Shown: piece after piece, positions 16,641 to 28,070 of the stretch
Layout of the letters: the number at the start of each line of letters is the position of its first letter
Position numbering within the stretch: the stretch's first letter is position 1
Origin: Microcebus murinus
Lineage: Eukaryota; Chordata; Mammalia; Primates; Cheirogaleidae
Direction: 5' to 3'
DNA length: 64,000 bases
NCBI RefSeq assembly: GCF_040939455.1
Contig: NC_134112.1
Coordinates: 17,820,501-17,884,500 of the forward strand
Translations under genes and position numbers: made by a program
Notes under the pieces: generated by a model
Seen by the model: only the letters and a program-made list of their open reading frames with translations
Told to the model about the DNA's origin: nothing
Database searches by the model: none

Positions 16641-17477
16641 ACCAGTAGTGAAAAACAGATCGAGTTATATTGAATGTCACATTGGCCATGCTAAAATTGT
16701 ACCCTTACTCCTAAACAGTATTTGAAATTATAATTTAGTTTTGAATTTCAGTTCCCTGTGCCTGTGATATTAGCACAGTAGCAGGCATTTATGGCCTATA
16801 GTGATCTATAAGGGAAGCTCTACTCACCCAAGTAAGACTCTAACATAAGTGGGTCAAGCCTAAAGACAACATTTGGGTCTCACTGGTAAACGAATGGGAT
16901 ATAGTTCCCAAAGTGTTTTCCCAGCTTCTTGTCCTTTTCCTTGGGTTGGTCACTTCTCAGTGTCAGAATGATGCAACGCTGAACTTTGATGTGGGTTTAA
17001 GAGGAAAGATGCCCAAGAGTCAAAGATCAGAACTTTTATTGGTATGAGAAAAGGATCTCCAAAATATATGTATGTCTATAGATATTAATATATGATGTAT
17101 AATTATGTATGTGTATATAGACATATATATATCTTATATACTTGAATTCATTTCCCCTCATCAACCCATATATATAAATTAAAAGGGAAGTTAGTCATTG
17201 CCTATAGAAAAAAACAGATTTCTTTGATTAGATTGATAAGCAAGGATAATCAGAATCCCTAAGTGATATCTGATATATGGAAGCCATAAGTCTTAAAAAT
17301 GTAGGCTTACAGTCACCAGTGGCCATTTTTCCTACTATGCAGAAACCTGCTAAAGGAATGATATCAATATATCATAGAAGAAAATGAGGAAAGAGAACTC
17401 CTGGATCCAGCCATATTTTTCTGATATCTTACTATCACTTGCAATGAAATGAACTAAACAGCATAGCTTCCACAAAT
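16641..17477. other. Unique AT-rich intergenic sequence
   Basis: No recognisable feature beyond runs of TATA near 17,060-17,150. Confidence 0.45.
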
Positions 17478-17640
17478 TTCAAAGTTTTTGGAGACAGCTC
17501 TGTCGCTCAAGCTAGAGTGCAGTGGTGTCATCATAGCTCACTGCAACCTCAAACTCCTGGGCTCAAGCAATCCTCCTGCATTGGCCTCCCAAAGTGCTAA
17601 GGTTACAGGTGTGAGCCACCACTCCTGGCTTCAAAGTTTT
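17478..17640 (-). mobile_element. Monomeric Alu-family SINE (FLAM/FRAM-like) with target duplication
   Basis: The body (about 17,489-17,629) contains one monomer only, from GGAGACAGCTCTGTCGC to GTGAGCCACCACTCCTGGC. TTCAAAGTTTT at 17,478-17,488 and 17,630-17,640 is a matching duplication, so the element inserted at this length or was deleted internally later. Confidence 0.75.
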
Positions 17641-17767
17641 AGAAGAGCACATATTTTATATTAACAACTGATCTAAAGCAAGTTAAAACAAATATATGTA
17701 TGTAATTTATAATGTCAAATTCTTATTTTCATTTCAAATTCATTTTCAATTGATTTAAAAATATAAT

Positions 17768-17864
17768 GGCCAATAGGCTGAGCGGGAGGATTGAGCAAGA
17801 GTGAGACCCCATCTCTACTAAAAAAAAATAGAAAGAAATTAGCTGGACAACTAAAATATATAAA

Positions 17865-17895
<31 letters not shown>

Positions 17896-18040
17896 GCCGG
17901 GCATGGTGGTGCACCCCTGTAGTCCCAGCTACTTTGGAGGCTGAGGCAGGAGGATCACTTGAGCCCAGAAGTTTGAGGTTGCTGTGAGCTATGATGATGC
18001 CACGGCACTCTAGCCCTGGCAACAGAGTGAGACTCTGTCT

Positions 18041-18044
<4 letters not shown>
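17768..18044 (+). mobile_element. 5'-truncated Alu
   Basis: It begins partway through the left monomer (GGCTGAGCGGGAGGATTG) and continues to GAGACTCTGTCTC. An internal (AT)n run lies at about 17,873-17,892 in the middle A-rich linker, and the 3' tail has turned into the longer (AT)n at 18,045. Confidence 0.88.

Positions 18045-18086
<42 letters not shown>
18045..18086. repeat. (AT)21 microsatellite
   Basis: There are 21 uninterrupted AT units at the 3' end of an Alu, where the poly(A) tail would be. They probably arose from the tail and are likely to be length-variable. Confidence 0.97.
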
Positions 18087-18089
<3 letters not shown>

Positions 18090-18179
18090 AATGTATATAT
18101 CAAGAGTACAAAATGTGCAGATCCTTTGACTTACTAATCTTCTCCTGGCAATGTATTTCAATGATAAGGGCTCAATATA

Positions 18180-18600
18180 TCAAGATATTTATAGGAGGGA
18201 TTATTTTTAATAATGGAAAACTATGAATCTACATATCTAGTATCTCAGAAATGATTAAATATAATTATGGCATATTGATGTAATATTATATTTTGACTCT
18301 CTAGCACTAATAAATATTACTATATAGAAATATAAAAAATCAAGTAGAAATAAAAAGAATTTACAAAAACACTTTTAGGTGAAAAAGAAATTTTTAAAAT
18401 TGTGTATGCCTACTATTATTACAACTTTATAAAACTTTATACATATATATGTGAATTCATTATAGATATGTGTACATATGTGATAAACATTGGAAGACAT
18501 TATGAAGAAATAAGAATAGTTGCTGCCTTAGGGTGGTGAGGTTATACAAATTAGACCAACATTTTTTATAAATTTAAAAAAGGTTTTTAAACAAAAGAAA
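18180..18600 (+). mobile_element. Old L1 3' region (sense)
   Basis: AATAATGGAAAACTATGAAT, AAATGATTAAATATAATTAT and GTTGCTGCCTTAGGGTGG fit the sense 3' end of an ancient L1. The match is loose. Confidence 0.45.
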
Positions 18601-18656
18601 ATCATAGCTGATATAAGAATCCTATGAAATAGCAATCTAAAAATGGTTTCTGTTGA

Positions 18657-18783
18657 AAATAATATTAAGTCAAAATGAGACAGATGAGAGAGACAGAGAC
18701 AGACAGAGAATGAGACAGACAGAGACAGAGAATAATATTAAGACAAAATGAGACTTAATAATATTAAGTCAAAATGAGACAAT
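18657..18783. repeat. Local repeat of a ~24-bp unit around a GACA-rich tract
   Basis: The unit AATAATATTAAGTCAAAATG plus AGAC occurs at about 18,658, 18,731 (with A for T) and 18,757. A run of AGACAG/GAGACA units lies between the first and second copies (about 18,682-18,730). Confidence 0.85.
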
Positions 18784-19586
18784 GTATCCAAAATGGAGGT
18801 TCCTAAAGGAATTTTTTAACTTGTAAAATTTTATTTTTATTATTTTTCTCCTCCTCTCTCTCCCTTCTCTAAAGGCATTTTGAAAAAACCAGAGAACTAA
18901 TACATAAATGGTGGGTATCCAAGAATATCATCTTTCTCATGAATCTGAGGAAAAGTACCAATTTAAGCTGAGGTTTTTTTGTCTTTCTTTAAGCTTATTT
19001 ACTGCCACAGATTCCTTGGTATCATCACAAATATAGGTAGTTTATAAGGAGAATGCCCCCAAATTTTCCCTTCCTGAAGTATTATGCTATGAGCTGTAAT
19101 TTTGGGTAAGAGTAAATAAAAGATGATTATGTTAATCAAAGAATGACTTTCATAGACACAAGAGAAAAGCTACAAGCATATAATAATTATGGGAGATTCC
19201 AGTAATATGTGCAATAACAATTAATAGATTAAAATACTGAGTTTGACGGAGAAGAAGTTAGCAGGAGAATGGCCTGTGGTATAGCCAATCATTAAATGAG
19301 AGACAAAAGTGTTTAAGAGATAAGACTTGGGCACAATGCTGGAATTCCTGTGGTTGTTTTTCTCTGTTTTGCTGAGTAGATAACAAGCAAGTTTATGCTT
19401 AATCAGGGATGCTGCTCTTAGCTGCATGAGATTCCTGGCAGATATCTGAAGAATGATGTCCCCCCCATTGCTTCTGAACTTTGTCCCTGTGATGCTTCTG
19501 TGGTCTTTTTGCTTAACTATTTTTTGGTAAATCTCCATATGGCCCAGATTCTCCCAGACACTCTACTGTCCACTGTCACACACAAG
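18784..19586. other. Unique intergenic sequence
   Basis: No gene or clear repeat is visible. The frame on the minus strand at 19,221-19,538 (105 codons) has no recognisable features. Confidence 0.45.
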
Positions 19587-19633
19587 ATAGAGGACATGAT
19601 TGTCCTCTAGAGGACAATCCATAGAGGACATGA
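19587..19633. repeat. 22-bp perfect palindrome between 13-bp direct repeats
   Basis: Positions 19,598-19,619 form a perfect inverted repeat with arm GATTGTCCTCT and no spacer. ATAGAGGACATGA occurs at 19,587-19,599 and again at 19,621-19,633, flanking and slightly overlapping the palindrome. Confidence 0.95.
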
Positions 19634-21149
19634 AATGATTACACAAAAATCCTACAAAACTGCAGCTAGAAATGATGTTAACGAGAAACACCTTGAAGAA
19701 AATTCCAGGGCTACTGCAGCAACGGCTCTGTCAATTACTAACTGGGTGACTTCAGCCAAATCACTTTTTTTTACAGCTCATTTTCATCCCTGTAAAATAA
19801 GTGTTATCATTTAGTCCATAATATTTATTATAACTATGCAAAAAGGATTGTAGGGGACAACAATGACATAAAAATGGTTAAGGCGTAATATCTAGCCTCA
19901 GGGAGCTCACAGTCTAGTGAGGAAGACAGACTTAGAAGTAATTATTTTGTAGGAAATGTAATGTTACATTTCACATGGAAGCATAGGAAGCAGCTAAGGA
20001 TATGGCAGGATAAGTTTGAAAGTGGGGGCTCAGGGTTTATCTTGAAGGGGTTCAAAAAGAGCATTATGTAACAACACCTAGCACCCTCCACAGTTGTAAC
20101 AGGCACTCCGTTAATGTTAAGTTTCGTCCTCTTCATTTTGCAGTGATTTTTAGTTATACATTCTTGCAACAGAACTGAGCATTTTTGCAGTGGGCAATAT
20201 TAAAGTTGTGAAACATAAATCCCTTCAGGGAGATAAACTCCTGCATGCTTTAAAAATGAACGTTTTAAAGACTGTACTCAGGAAGCTGTCCTGTTACTCT
20301 CTAAAGGTTGAAATTTAGCAAGTATTCTTAGTCAAAGCTAGCTTGCTTTTTCAAAGACTCAACCTAGTTTACAAACCCTAGGGAGTCATGAAGGGAAATA
20401 CACAAAGAAACTAAGATGGGAAAAAGAATGTGACCTCAGCCAAGATTGTTTCTCAAGAACTTTGGCCTTTTCTCTTGACCAGTTGTATAACTATTTAAAA
20501 ATTGTTGTGCATGTTTTTGGAAATCTTTTCAAGACAAGAACTATATAAATCTGTAACTTTGGAGTGCTAAATCTTTAGAACGAATGACTGAAATGGGTTT
20601 CTGGCATGTAGCATTTGAACTACTTGACTTAGCTGTCATTCCCCCATTCCTCACACTCTTCTTAGGCAAACTAATCAGTTATTTTTCTCCTCCTAGATCT
20701 GGCCTAGGAATTTTAACACAATTAATTAGGAAGCCTCCACCAACCTAAATTGTTGTAGATACTGACAGTGACATGGGTGGAGATGAAAAAGATGAGTTTG
20801 TCCTCAAGAATGGCATATGGGGAAGTAGGCATTAATAAAGGTGATGTAGACACCTATGCTTCATCGTATGGGGTCCATCTTATTTCCTGTTGCACAGCTG
20901 GGTGTCTTTCCCTAGTGGCTGAACTGAAGAGTCTCAGCTAGGCCTGAGGAAAAGCAATGGATGGAATTTTAATGAAGGTATAATCTGGGGGAAATGTGAG
21001 GAAAAATTGGAAAAGACTGAGGAAAGTAAGAATCAGGTCAGATTTCTGTTTGCATTTTGCAAATGGCCCTGGTCCGCTTTGATATGGTAAGTAGATTACA
21101 TCCTTCCCTTACTTTGTTCTTCTGCTTTTGGCTGCAACATACGGTGGTT
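19634..21149. other. Unique intergenic sequence with a possible L2 trace
   Basis: AGGGAGCTCACAGTCTAGTG near 19,900 resembles antisense L2, but the flanks are too decayed to define an element. Nothing else is recognisable. Confidence 0.4.
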
Positions 21150-21350
21150 GAGGGTACTGAAGGGCCTAGGTCACCCTTACTTTGTTTATTTATTTTGTTT
21201 ATTACAGTCTTACTTTGTTTATTACAGTCACTTGTGTGTTGCCTTATTTTCTCCTACTACATTGCAAACTCCTGTAGGCAAGTATAGCTTACTGTTCTTT
21301 GTGTCCTCTATAATAGTGACTGCCACAAATATTAATGGAAATGATGGCTA
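21150..21350 (+). mobile_element. L2 3' fragment (sense)
   Basis: ACTACATTGCAAACTCCTGT, GTATAGCTTACTGTTCTTTG and TAATAGTGACTGCCACAAAT follow the sense L2 3' end loosely. Confidence 0.45.
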
Positions 21351-23510
21351 TTAAATATTCTTGAAGTTGAGCTTGGAATCCACATACCTCACTGCATATA
21401 ATGGTCTCCAATTCAAAGTATATACTTTATCCCATAAAACATAGCCCCATTCTTCAGGGTGCTGTCTCCCAAGTGGCACCATAAGTAGGAAGTTCTCAAT
21501 GGCAGCAACCCCTGCAGATACACCTGGTCTACAAAGAAGAGCCACCACAGAGCTTTACAAGGATGCAGGTACTTCCCTCACTAATGTACCTCTCAACGCT
21601 TTAGTGAAGAGAGTGCTTTAAGGGCCTTCTCATGGAACACAGAGGGGGTGGGCTTGCTGGTAACACATGATACAGTTTAACATTCTGATCTCCCTAAGCC
21701 CTTGGGTTGATTTTTCCATATCATGCAAAAAAAGTTCTGGCATCTCAGCTGTATTAAATGTTGGCTGCCTTTCAGTCCAAGTTTCAGTCAATAAACTAAT
21801 AAATTTTAAGAGCTACCTTCAGCTGCATGAGCTAATATATGAAATCTGCAATGTCGAGCAAGTACATCAATTCATTGGCCCTATATTTTACCCTCCTTGG
21901 TCTAACACCCTTAGGATATACTCCCACACATATTCCCCAGACTTCTACTGATATGTATTAGCAAGGACTTGTGATTCTTTTAATGTATAAGTTAGATCTT
22001 CCTGGGTCACAGTATGTTCCCCTGTCGCTGTGGAGAACACTGAGATTTAATCATATTTATAGGTCTAGTGGCAATAAGGAGTGCTTATGATGGGTCTTGA
22101 GGAGAAGGAAGATATCCTTTTAAGGAATCTGCCCCAGGTAAGGTTACCATAGAGTTTTTAAACGAAGGAAGGCTAGTCTCCAGAGGGATTGCTACTTTCA
22201 CCAACAGGCAAAACTTGAGTGACTTGGAGTTTCAAGATTATCAGTGCTATCTGGGTCCCGGCAGAAGTCCCCATTCCAGTTTTTAGGATCCCATTCTTCC
22301 GCAATCAATGCCCTAACTTTCACATAAAAAAAATGGCATGGCACTGTGAATTCAACTATTACTATAATTCAGCAACCCTTAAAATGAATTTAATGCTTGA
22401 TTTTCAACAATATCACCTGTATGGCTGCCAGAATGAAAAGGTTCTTTTATAGCTGTCATGGAAGCATTCTGGTCATAGACTGTGACTTCAACTGAGAGTT
22501 GAAAGACATGAGCTTGTCATTTCCTTTGTATAAAAGCTTAAAGACACTCAGAAGAATCTATCCCATTCCACTGTCCTTATAGTCATCTTCGCTGCCATAA
22601 TTGGCAAATGCATCAACCACTTGTTTAGCCACTTGCTTCAGTTGGCACGTCATCACAACTAACCACAGAAGATAGCTTGATCACTTGTAATGCTCCGGTA
22701 TGCCATGGATTTCTAGCATCTCATTTCCCACTGGGGAAGAGCTCAGCCAAAGGGCATAACCAAAGCCAATTCTCAAATTGTAGCTTTGTGTGTCCATCTC
22801 CTGAGACCACTCCGGCTACTAATTCTCTATCAGTGAGAGTATAATCAAGAGACAGAAACCACACAGTATTTTTAATATGGAAAGTTAAATATAAAGAATT
22901 ATTACTTATAATGGAGAATTAAAATAATAAGGGGATGGCTACTAAGGTGTGAAGAGAATTCTAAAGAATGTAGGAATAGCAGATATAGGAATCATCCACT
23001 GGCCTTAGGGTGGAGACAGACTCTCATTGAAGATGTCCCATGACTATGGTTCATTGGATGTCAGAGAAATGTGCCGAGGGTGCAAAGCTATCCAAAGGGT
23101 GTAAAGGGGAGCCATTCATACATGGTGTTGTACTGGTGGTTCTCCATTGCAAAGCCACTTGAGGAGTTCCAGGGAAAGCTCTTCATAGGAGTTGCCTGCA
23201 AAGACACCTGAGAGGGTTCCTGCAGATGTTCATGGGAGGTGCTACACACTGCTGGCCACTGGGCACTGCTGGAACTGAGTGCTACAGAAGCCACATGCAT
23301 TGTAAGAACCTGCTAAAGGAGCACACTACACAGGTAGAGAAATTTCCCCTTTCTCCAGTGTTCCTCCAACGCCCTCTACTGACAAAGCTTAATTTCATGT
23401 CAGCTGGAAAAGGAGAAATATTTACAGGATTTATCTCTGTTATCATAAAGCAGGCAATGAAAGGTATATTTGAAGCCCGGAGGCAATAATTGGCTCAGTA
23501 GTACATTTCC
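21351..23510 (-). mobile_element. Long ancient retroelement-derived segment, family uncertain
   Basis: About 2.2 kb reads like the antisense of a decayed retroelement. Recognisable repeat-like wording includes AAGAGACAGAAACCACACAG, AGAATTATTACTTATAATGG, CCTCTACTGACAAAGCTTAA and GGAGAAATATTTACAGGATT. I cannot decide between an old L1 5' region and an endogenous-retrovirus internal region. No frame longer than about 94 codons survives, so nothing is expressed as an intact protein. Confidence 0.4.
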
Positions 23511-24039
23511 TTTAACTGGAAAAACTTCACAGTGAGGATTGGATTTCATTTGGGGCACTGAAAGGCATTACAAAATGCCTCTTTGAGGAGCTGATAAAAG
23601 CCATGGACTCTCCCTTGAGATAAATGCCCATGTGTACAAATAAATGCACACAGTCCTATAGACAATTTTGGGGTATATGCATCTCAGACATCTATCCCTG
23701 AACTTACATTAAAAATCTCTGGGGTAGGCCAAGGACTCTTCTCCAGGTTTGTTTCAATGTAGTGACATATTCTTAACTTTATTTTAATCTAGAGTAGCAA
23801 ATGTAATTTCCCCCAACTCTACTAAACTGTATTTGCTTTTCAGTAACAAAGACAAATGTTTGCAAAATAGAATCAATAGTGTTAGATGGTTCTAAATTTG
23901 GGGCAGGGGCAGGAAATTGGTGAAACACCTTTGGGAAGAGAGAGGCTGATCGCCAGCAGAAGGGCAAGCAGTTGTAAAATAACTGCAATGCTGGTATTGG
24001 GATTTGGACTTGGATAGTACTATGTAGAAAGAAAGGGGT
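23511..24039. other. Unassigned intergenic sequence
   Basis: It lies between two retroelement-derived pieces. A 124-codon minus-strand frame (23,779-24,153) runs into the adjacent LTR and resembles no known protein. Confidence 0.4.
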
Positions 24040-24545
24040 ATTATCATGACCTGCTTTGCTTTGGTAAGGTACATAATGGTGGCTGGCCTCCAATATGAGA
24101 CCAATGGTCCTTACCTTCTGGTATTCATGCCTGTATTTCCTCTCCTCCCACATTGACTCAGTGCAGCTCTACATAACCAAGATGCAATGATGTAGGTGAC
24201 AGTATGTGATTTCTAAGATTAAGTCTTAAAAAGCACTGCAGCTTCTTGGATCTCTCATTCTGGGGAATCCAGCTAACATGTTGTGAGGACACTCTAGCAG
24301 TTCTGTAGAGAGGCCCACATGGTGAGGAACTGAGACTTCCCACCAATAACCAGTACCAACTTGCCAGCCTTATGAGTGAGCCAACTGGAAAGTAGATCCT
24401 CCAGTCCCAATCAAGTCTTCAGAAGACTGCATGCCAGCTGAAATCTTAACTGCAATGTCATGAGAGTCTCAAACCAGAACTGCCAGCTAAGCTGCTTCCA
24501 AAATTTCTGCCCACATTTTTGCAGCAATAGAGAGCTAATACATAC
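24040..24545 (+). mobile_element. ERVL-MaLR LTR (MLT1-like)
   Basis: Landmarks in order are CCTCTCCTCCCACATTGACT, TTAAAAAGCACTGCAGCTTC, ATGTTGTGAGGACACTCTAG, ACATGGTGAGGAACTGAG, CAACTTGCCAGCCTTATGAG and GCAATGTCATGAGAG. These follow the MLT1C/D type of LTR. It is a solo LTR, well diverged. Confidence 0.7.
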
Positions 24546-25394
24546 ATTCCAAATTCTCCAAGGGTGAACAATGTAAGGGATCCCTCCTCCCCAGCCCTCT
24601 CACCCCCACCGCTCAGGTTTCCTAGAGGAGCATCAGTGAGATGCTATTTAGCAATAATATTTTCCAAGCATTATCCTCAATAAGTCATGAGATTGAATCA
24701 TCAGAAAAATTAGAGGTTTGTCTTAGCCAAATGGTCATTCTAAATACTTACTGGACATTCCTGAATAGCAGGAATTTCGACTGCTAAACCAGTTTAGGTG
24801 GATTTCTATTAATATATAAACTAATAGAAATACAGATTTGTCCTTATGTAGACTATTCTAAGAAAATCACATGTCTGAACTACTGTGCTTATTGGGTTCA
24901 GCATAATTTATGAGGGCTATTACAAACTAGTGCAAAAATGAGCCACTATTCGGAGAGATCTGGAAACTATTCTTAAGGATGGTTGAAGAATTTAAGGCTG
25001 TTTAGTCTGGAGAAAACATAGAAACCATTTTATAGTTGTCTATTTGAAGGCCTGGCATGTGGAAAAAGAGTAAACACATCTTGGGTTGATCAAGAAGGGA
25101 AGAGCAGACCTAATGACAAATTATAGGAATGTAAATTTCGCTTCACTTATAACAACCATGGCTGTTTAACAATAGGATATGCTGTAGTGAAAACTATGGA
25201 AAACTCCCTCTCCTTGGAAAGATTTAAGCCAAGATTGGCTAATCTCACTTCAGAGATGTGGTAAGAGTGATTCATTCTGGCAGTGCCTGGAAGACTGATC
25301 TACAATAGATGACCTCTAAGATGTTGTTCCTGAAAGCCTTTTCCTCCTGAAAGTGTCTTTTTACCAATGGTTATCTCTAAATAAGAAATATCAA
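24546..25394. other. Unique intergenic sequence
   Basis: No recognisable feature. Confidence 0.45.
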
Positions 25395-25585
25395 TATAGT
25401 GGAAAGAGTGTGCATTTTCGTGGAATCAGAACTTTATTTGGAACTTACTAGCTGTGTGTCTTCGGGCAAGACACTTACCCTTTCTGGGCTTCAGTGTCCT
25501 CACTACCTCTCAGGGCTGTTCTGAGAATTCATTAGATGACACAACAGTCAAAACACCCACTTAATGGCATTTAATGCATGTGTGG
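25395..25585 (+). repeat. MIR SINE
   Basis: GTGGAAAGAGTGTGCATTTT, CTTACTAGCTGTGTGTCTTC, GGGCAAGACACTTACCC and TCTGGGCTTCAGTGTCCTCA are the MIR core in sense order. Confidence 0.8.
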
Positions 25586-26754
25586 TTTTCTTTGTTCCAT
25601 TTTCTATAAGATGATCAAACATCTGGGACCAATTAAGATTTTTAAAGTACAGTATTGAAATGAGCTAATTTTCCTAGGCTTCCAGTGGAGGTTTTCCTTT
25701 TTTAAAAAAACAATAAACTTGATTATGATTTGATTAGATGCTTTGTGACACAGCATCTTTAAACTGACTAGGGTGGTGAAAGTGGAAATGGAAGGAATCA
25801 GAAGCCAGATGGCCAGTATCATCTTTGAAGTCTGCAATTGCAAGATCATCACTTGACTAAAGTCAAGTCTCCTTCCAAGGGAGCTATCAAACAAACAAAC
25901 AAACTATACTATTCAACATGATAAAAATATTTTAGCTGCCTGGAAGATATTCCAAATTTCAGTATGAAAAACTCAGTGACAAGCACTTTATTTTCTTTGA
26001 ATTTTTAAAAGAAACTGGAATCTCACTGAATGAATCAATACCTATTTTCTAGCTGACCTTTTTACCTCCAAGATTAAAAGAAGTGGAAGTAAATAAACAT
26101 TCCAGAAATACTGGAAATCGATTTTTATTTACAAATAATTTTCTTTAAATTTCTATTTTCTTTGTTAACAAAAAGAGCTACCCCATGGGCAGAAATCACC
26201 CTGAATTACTAAACTACCTTACATGTACAGAGAAGTATTTATTATTAACAGTCACAAATCTTTTATTATTTATTACCATCGCATTCTTAAGAATTCTTAT
26301 TAGGGGCTGTCTTTAGTTACAAATGGTAACTAAGATGTATAATTGTTCTTTCACATTTTCAATTCTTATCTGCAACATGTACAGTGATTTAAATAGGCAG
26401 CTCAATGCTCATGGCCACCTCTTACCAATTGCTGCGATCTTGTATTCCCTCAATGGTAATTATTTTTCCTACCACAAATTCCAAGTCAAACACTATCAAT
26501 ATTCTGGGGACCACCCTTTCATACATTATTCTACACACATACCTGTATATATATATTTTAACAAAAATAGGATATTTACATACTGTTGTTATTCTGACCA
26601 AGTTCAACTTCATCGAAAGTAGTTTTGGGTACTTATTTAATTCAAGTGGCTATAAAGTTTAAAAAAAACTCACCATTTTTGTCTTATACTATATCATCTT
26701 TATGCCTAGGTATTTTGATTTATTGGATGTTCATTCCAAGTTTTAAATGTTTTT
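25586..26754. other. Unique AT-rich intergenic sequence
   Basis: No recognisable feature. A short (AAAC)n lies near 25,890. Confidence 0.45.
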
Positions 26755-27479
26755 TTGGCTGGGCAGGGTGGCTCCCATCTGTAATCCTAGTACTCTGGGA
26801 GGCCGAGGCAGGAGGATTGCTTAACCACTTCAGTATAGCGCTCACCGGCTCGAAACCTTGCCCACAGCCAGCACTCATAGTCCGCAGGATAGCATATAGC
26901 TTGTGCTATGCATTGACAACATATCCATTTTGCTCTTGTGTGACGAGGAAAGCTTTAAAGCACTGAAATCTTGTTTTACTTTATAGGCAGCTTTTACTTT
27001 ATAGCAGTAAATCAGAATAGGTAACAAATACATATATGTTTTTATTACATTATTTTTAAATGTTCACTATTTTATTTTGATAAATGAAAAATTAGAAAAA
27101 GTCATATCACGGCTGTTGGCTAAAGTCGAGGCTTGGCTGTGCGTGTTCATTTGTGGCTATTGACTATAGTCAATGCTTGTACCGAAGTGGTTAAGCTCAG
27201 GAGTTCGAGACCAGCTTGAGCAAGAGCAAGACCCCATCTCTACTATAAATAGAAAGAAATCAGCCAAACAACTAAAAATAGAAAAAAAAATTAGCTGGGC
27301 ATGGTGGCACGTGCCTGTAGTCCCAGCTACCAGGGAGGCTGAGGCAGGAGGATCACTTGAGCCCAGGAGTTTGAAGTTGCTGTGAGCTAGGGTGACGCCA
27401 GGGCAATCTAGTCAGGGCAAGAAAGTGAGACTCCGTCTCAAAAACAAAACAAAACAAAAACCAAAAAAAAAAAAACAAC
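26755..27479 (+). mobile_element. Lemur Alu split by a DNA transposon
   Basis: The left part is 26,755-26,824 (TGGCTGGGCAGGGTGGCTC to GGAGGATTGCTTAA). The right part is 27,195-27,479 (GCTCAGGAGTTCGAGACC to the mixed A/C tail). Joined, the two parts are a normal Alu whose usual CTTGAGCTC had become CTTAAGCTC, which created the TTAA target. An ATGTTTTT-like direct repeat flanks the Alu. Confidence 0.93.
26821..27194. mobile_element. Non-autonomous piggyBac-like transposon (366 bp) with TTAA duplication
   Basis: The element (26,825-27,190) is bounded on each side by TTAA, at 26,821-26,824 and 27,191-27,194, which is the signature target of the piggyBac superfamily. The ends are imperfect inverted repeats: CCACTTCAGTAT on the left, and CCACTTCGGTAC when the right end is reverse-complemented. 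Inside, GCATTGAC (26,910-26,917) recurs inverted at 27,169-27,176, and ATTGACTATAGTCAAT (27,159-27,174) is a 16-bp palindrome near the right end. No transposase frame is present, so movement would need an enzyme supplied elsewhere. The clean split of an Alu shows it arrived after that Alu. Assignment to piggyBac rests on TTAA and the termini, not on a database match. Confidence 0.85.
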
Positions 27480-27759
27480 ATGTTTTTGTCCATGGCAGTG
27501 GACCTTTGATGGACTTTGTTTTAAATAGTGCTTAGCACTGTGAAATGTATATTCTATCTTAATACTGATAATTATTAAGGCACACTTTATTAATAATGTA
27601 CATTTCATAGTGCCATGTGAGATGGCCACATCACCTCTAAAGGATTCCTGGAAGTCTGAGTCACAAACACAAGTGACAAGAGCTGCAGGGTCATGTGGTA
27701 GTTAAGACTTCCTAGCTTAAAAAGGAATTTGACAAAAAACAAGAAGTCTTAGGGCGGAT
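27480..27759. other. Unique intergenic sequence
   Basis: No recognisable feature. Confidence 0.45.
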
Positions 27760-28070
27760 AGCTTAGGGCCTCTATGGTGGCACAATGATGCCATGAAAGA
27801 CCCCAGCATCTTACAATTTTTCTGCTCTGCCACCCTTGCTTGGTATGTAGGCCTTGGTTCTTTTGTTTATTGCTTTATGAGTGAACTGTGGGTGCTTTAA
27901 CTCCTTCACATTCTCCAGGAAGAAAGACAGGTGTAGGGCAAGGATGAGCTCTGGTTGGCAGTGCTGGACCATTTCTAAACGCTTTCTTAGTAACCCTGGT
28001 AGCAACTTCCATCTCATTGGCTAGAACTGTGTCAAATAGCTGCGCCTAACAGCAAGGGAGTCTGAAACAG
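27760..28070. repeat. Probable old interspersed repeat, family not named
   Basis: CTTCCATCTCATTGGCTAGA, CTGTGTCAAATAGCTGCGCC and AACAGCAAGGGAGTCTG have the wording of a common mammalian repeat. I could not place it in a family with confidence. Confidence 0.35.

Noticed and set aside
17729..18103. 124-codon minus-strand frame with alternating Ile-Tyr
   Set aside because: It is the translation of an Alu plus the (AT)n tracts.
26625..26966. 113-codon + frame reaching into the piggyBac-like element, considered as transposase remnant
   Set aside because: It starts in unique sequence, crosses the Alu and stops inside the transposon. I see no piggyBac catalytic motif or Cys-rich C-terminal pattern.
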